From Methylobacterium sp. SyP6R (GTDB lineage Bacteria; Pseudomonadota; Alphaproteobacteria; Rhizobiales; Beijerinckiaceae), in contig NZ_JAAQRC020000001.1 in assembly GCF_019216885.1 (NCBI RefSeq), positions 5,273,501-5,337,500 on the forward strand: a stretch of DNA of 64,000 bases, in the 5' to 3' direction. The notes below the pieces were generated by a model, which saw only the letters and a list, made by a program, of their open reading frames with translations, was not told where the DNA came from and made no database searches. Of the stretch, positions 62,592 to 64,000 are shown one piece after another (the stretch's first letter is position 1; each line of letters begins with the position of its first letter). The position numbers and the translations under genes were made by a program.

Positions 62592-63011
62592 CTACGGGAC
62601 GAGGCAGGTCCGGGTTGTCACGACCTTGTGCCATCCCCACGGTGTCGGCCCGACGCGCCGGGTGGTCGTGCAGCCGGGTCCATAGCCCACGGGCCGGCCG
62701 TAGACGGGATAGGACCCCGCCACAAGGACGCGCCGGGGACCACCCCGCGCGATGATCGGGCGCCCGCTCCAGTGCGGTCCATGCCAGTGCGAACCGTGCC
62801 AGCCGCCGCCGCGGTGAGGGTGGTGACCGCCTCCGCCATGATGGTGATGCCCACCATGGCCGCGATGGTGGTGGCCGTGCGGGCCGCCATGATGATGCCC
62901 GCCATGATGATGCCCGCCATGATGATGCCCGCCATGAGCCGATGCCGGCGAGATCGAGATGGCGCCGAGCACGAGGGCTGTCGCCGCTACGAGACCGAAA
63001 GACGTGTTCAT
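62592..63011 (-). CDS. Histidine/glycine-rich exported protein
   Basis: A 139-residue protein with a signal peptide (MNTSFGLVAATALVLGAISI to about SPASA). The mature N-terminal half is a low-complexity His-Gly tract (repeats of GGHHHGGHHHGG, then GHGGHHHHGGGGHHPHRGGG); the C-terminal half is PRRVLVAGSYPVYGRPVGYG and ends VVTTRTCLVP with two cysteines. It is likely periplasmic or extracellular and binds metals such as Ni, Cu or Zn. The tract arises from repeated ggcatcatcatggc-type units at the DNA level. Confidence 0.8.
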   Translation of the reverse strand: MNTSFGLVAATALVLGAISISPASAHGGHHHGGHHHGGHHHGGPHGHHHRGHGGHHHHGGGGHHPHRGGGWHGSHWHGPHWSGRPIIARGGPRRVLVAGSYPVYGRPVGYGPGCTTTRRVGPTPWGWHKVVTTRTCLVP

Positions 63012-63246
63012 CGCGTTTGGACCTCTCGAGAAGTCCCCCCGCGTCCCCATGACGGAGGACGGCTGAATGGCGAGGCTCCGCCTCGTTCATCGGCCGTGCA
63101 GGCACGCCGATCCCCGGGCCCGACGGGTGGCGAGGGAGGCGCGCACCGGACCGTCCTGCTTGTTATGGCTTGGCTCGCCGGTGTCATGGTACGGATCGTG
63201 CCTCACGCGATCCGTGCAGAGCCCCGGGCCTCTGGCGCGGTAACCC

Positions 63247-64000
63247 ATGGCTGCGAGACACATGCGGACGATCGACACGCAGGCCTTCCTCACGGATCTC
63301 CACGACCTGCGGGCCATCGGCCGCTTCCGCACCGGCGTGCACCGTCCGACCTATTCCCCGCAGGACATGGAATCCCGGCGCTGGCTGATGCGGCGCCTGG
63401 AGGAATGCGGCCTTCGACCCGCGATCGACGGCGTCGGCACCGTGCTCGGCCGTCATCCGGGGGCGGGGCCGCATCTCCTCGTCGGCAGCCACATCGAGAG
63501 CCAGAACGAGGCCGGCTGGCTCGACGGGGCGCTCGGCGTGGTGGCGGGGATCGCGCTGGCCCGGGCCGGGCTGCCGGTCGATGTCTGCGCCTTCGCCGAC
63601 GAGGAGGGGCATTTCGACGTCGGCTTTCTCGGCAGCCGCTCCGCCATCGGCGAGGTCACCGAGGCCGAGATCGACGGCAGCCGCAACCGCACCGACGGTA
63701 CCCCCTTGCGCGAGGCGCTTGAAGCGGCCGGTCTCGCCGGCCTGCCACGGATGCAACTGGAGCCGGGACGTTACCGCGGCTTCCTGGAGATGCATATCGA
63801 GCAGGGCACGCAGCTCGAAGCGGCGGGCCGGCGCCTCGGCATCGTCACCGGCATCGTGGCGATCTGGCAATGGCGGATCGTGATCGAGGGCGCGCAGGAC
63901 CATGCCGGCGGCACGACCATGGCGGAGCGCCGGGATGCGGGGCTCACCGCCGTGCGCCTGCTCGCCGCCATCGACGACGCCTTCCCGCAGGTCTGCGGCG
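63247..64000 (+). CDS. M20-family amidohydrolase (allantoate/N-carbamoyl type), cut by the right edge
   Basis: A Zn-dependent amidohydrolase of the allantoate amidohydrolase / N-carbamoyl-L-amino-acid hydrolase / ureidoglycolate family. About 251 residues are visible, starting MAARHMRTIDTQAFLTDLHD (a second ATG at 63262 is possible). It shows the metal-binding GSHIESQNEAGWLDGALGV near residue 82, the catalytic DEEGHFDVGFLGSRS near 120 and EMHIEQG near 182. The C-terminus lies outside the window. Confidence 0.9.
   Translation, partial: MAARHMRTIDTQAFLTDLHDLRAIGRFRTGVHRPTYSPQDMESRRWLMRRLEECGLRPAIDGVGTVLGRHPGAGPHLLVGSHIESQNEAGWLDGALGVVAGIALARAGLPVDVCAFADEEGHFDVGFLGSRSAIGEVTEAEIDGSRNRTDGTPLREALEAAGLAGLPRMQLEPGRYRGFLEMHIEQGTQLEAAGRRLGIVTGIVAIWQWRIVIEGAQDHAGGTTMAERRDAGLTAVRLLAAIDDAFPQVCG

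Noticed and set aside
62628..63722. 364-codon plus-strand frame across the His-rich gene and the M20 gene
   Set aside because: It is antisense to the His-rich gene and out of frame with the M20 hydrolase, without domain signal.

Overview
The window is high-GC bacterial DNA with tightly packed genes. The gene families and gene order (radA-cvpA-purF-SDR, PhoX, DUF1289, many GGDEF/EAL proteins, IclR-linked Liv transporter, CvpA, Topo IB) fit an alphaproteobacterium of the Rhizobiales, most likely Methylobacterium or a close relative. This assignment rests on family recognition, not on a database search.

Layout, left to right. 1-1235: a diguanylate cyclase cut by the window edge. 1887-5885: a TonB-dependent receptor and a PepSY membrane protein downstream of a cobalamin riboswitch. 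6161-10537: an ABC importer (binding protein, ATPase, two permeases) with a long palindromic repeat after its first gene. 10886-20457: a chemoreceptor, a methyltransferase/glycosyltransferase pair, topoisomerase IB, a LuxR regulator, a small two-gene unit of unknown role, a GGDEF response regulator and an IclR regulator. 20685-26106: a branched-chain amino-acid type transporter (LivKHMGF), probably controlled by the adjacent IclR protein. 26192-30549: FKBP isomerase, trehalose-phosphatase, a GGDEF-EAL protein and a phosphatase. 30743-32189: an RcnR/RcnA nickel-cobalt efflux unit with a recognisable operator. 32236-38303: small enzymes and regulators, ending in a PAS-GGDEF-EAL protein. 38654-43606: the housekeeping cluster radA-cvpA-purF-SDR on the minus strand. 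43776-50866: cytochrome b561, a TetR/MFS divergent pair, PhoX and a PLP decarboxylase.

50868-55840 is a sharply AT-rich island (22 of 60 bases G+C in 52561-52620, against 46 of 60 in 49501-49560). It holds one three-gene minus-strand operon joined by 4-base ATGA overlaps: a calcineurin-like metallophosphoesterase, a large P-loop ATPase and a Rossmann-like protein. This is the best candidate for an undescribed system, plausibly anti-phage or another conflict system brought in by transfer.

55900-64000 returns to high GC: the nickel-pincer cofactor operon larC-larE-larB with an exported aldo/keto reductase and no larA in view, a 2-oxoglutarate semialdehyde type dehydrogenase, a DUF2171 protein, a histidine-rich exported protein and an M20-family amidohydrolase cut by the right edge. 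Metal handling (Ni/Co efflux, Ni-cofactor synthesis, His-rich tracts, B12 riboswitch) and cyclic-di-GMP turnover (four GGDEF proteins) recur in the window. At least two families of long, modular palindromic repeats lie between genes.
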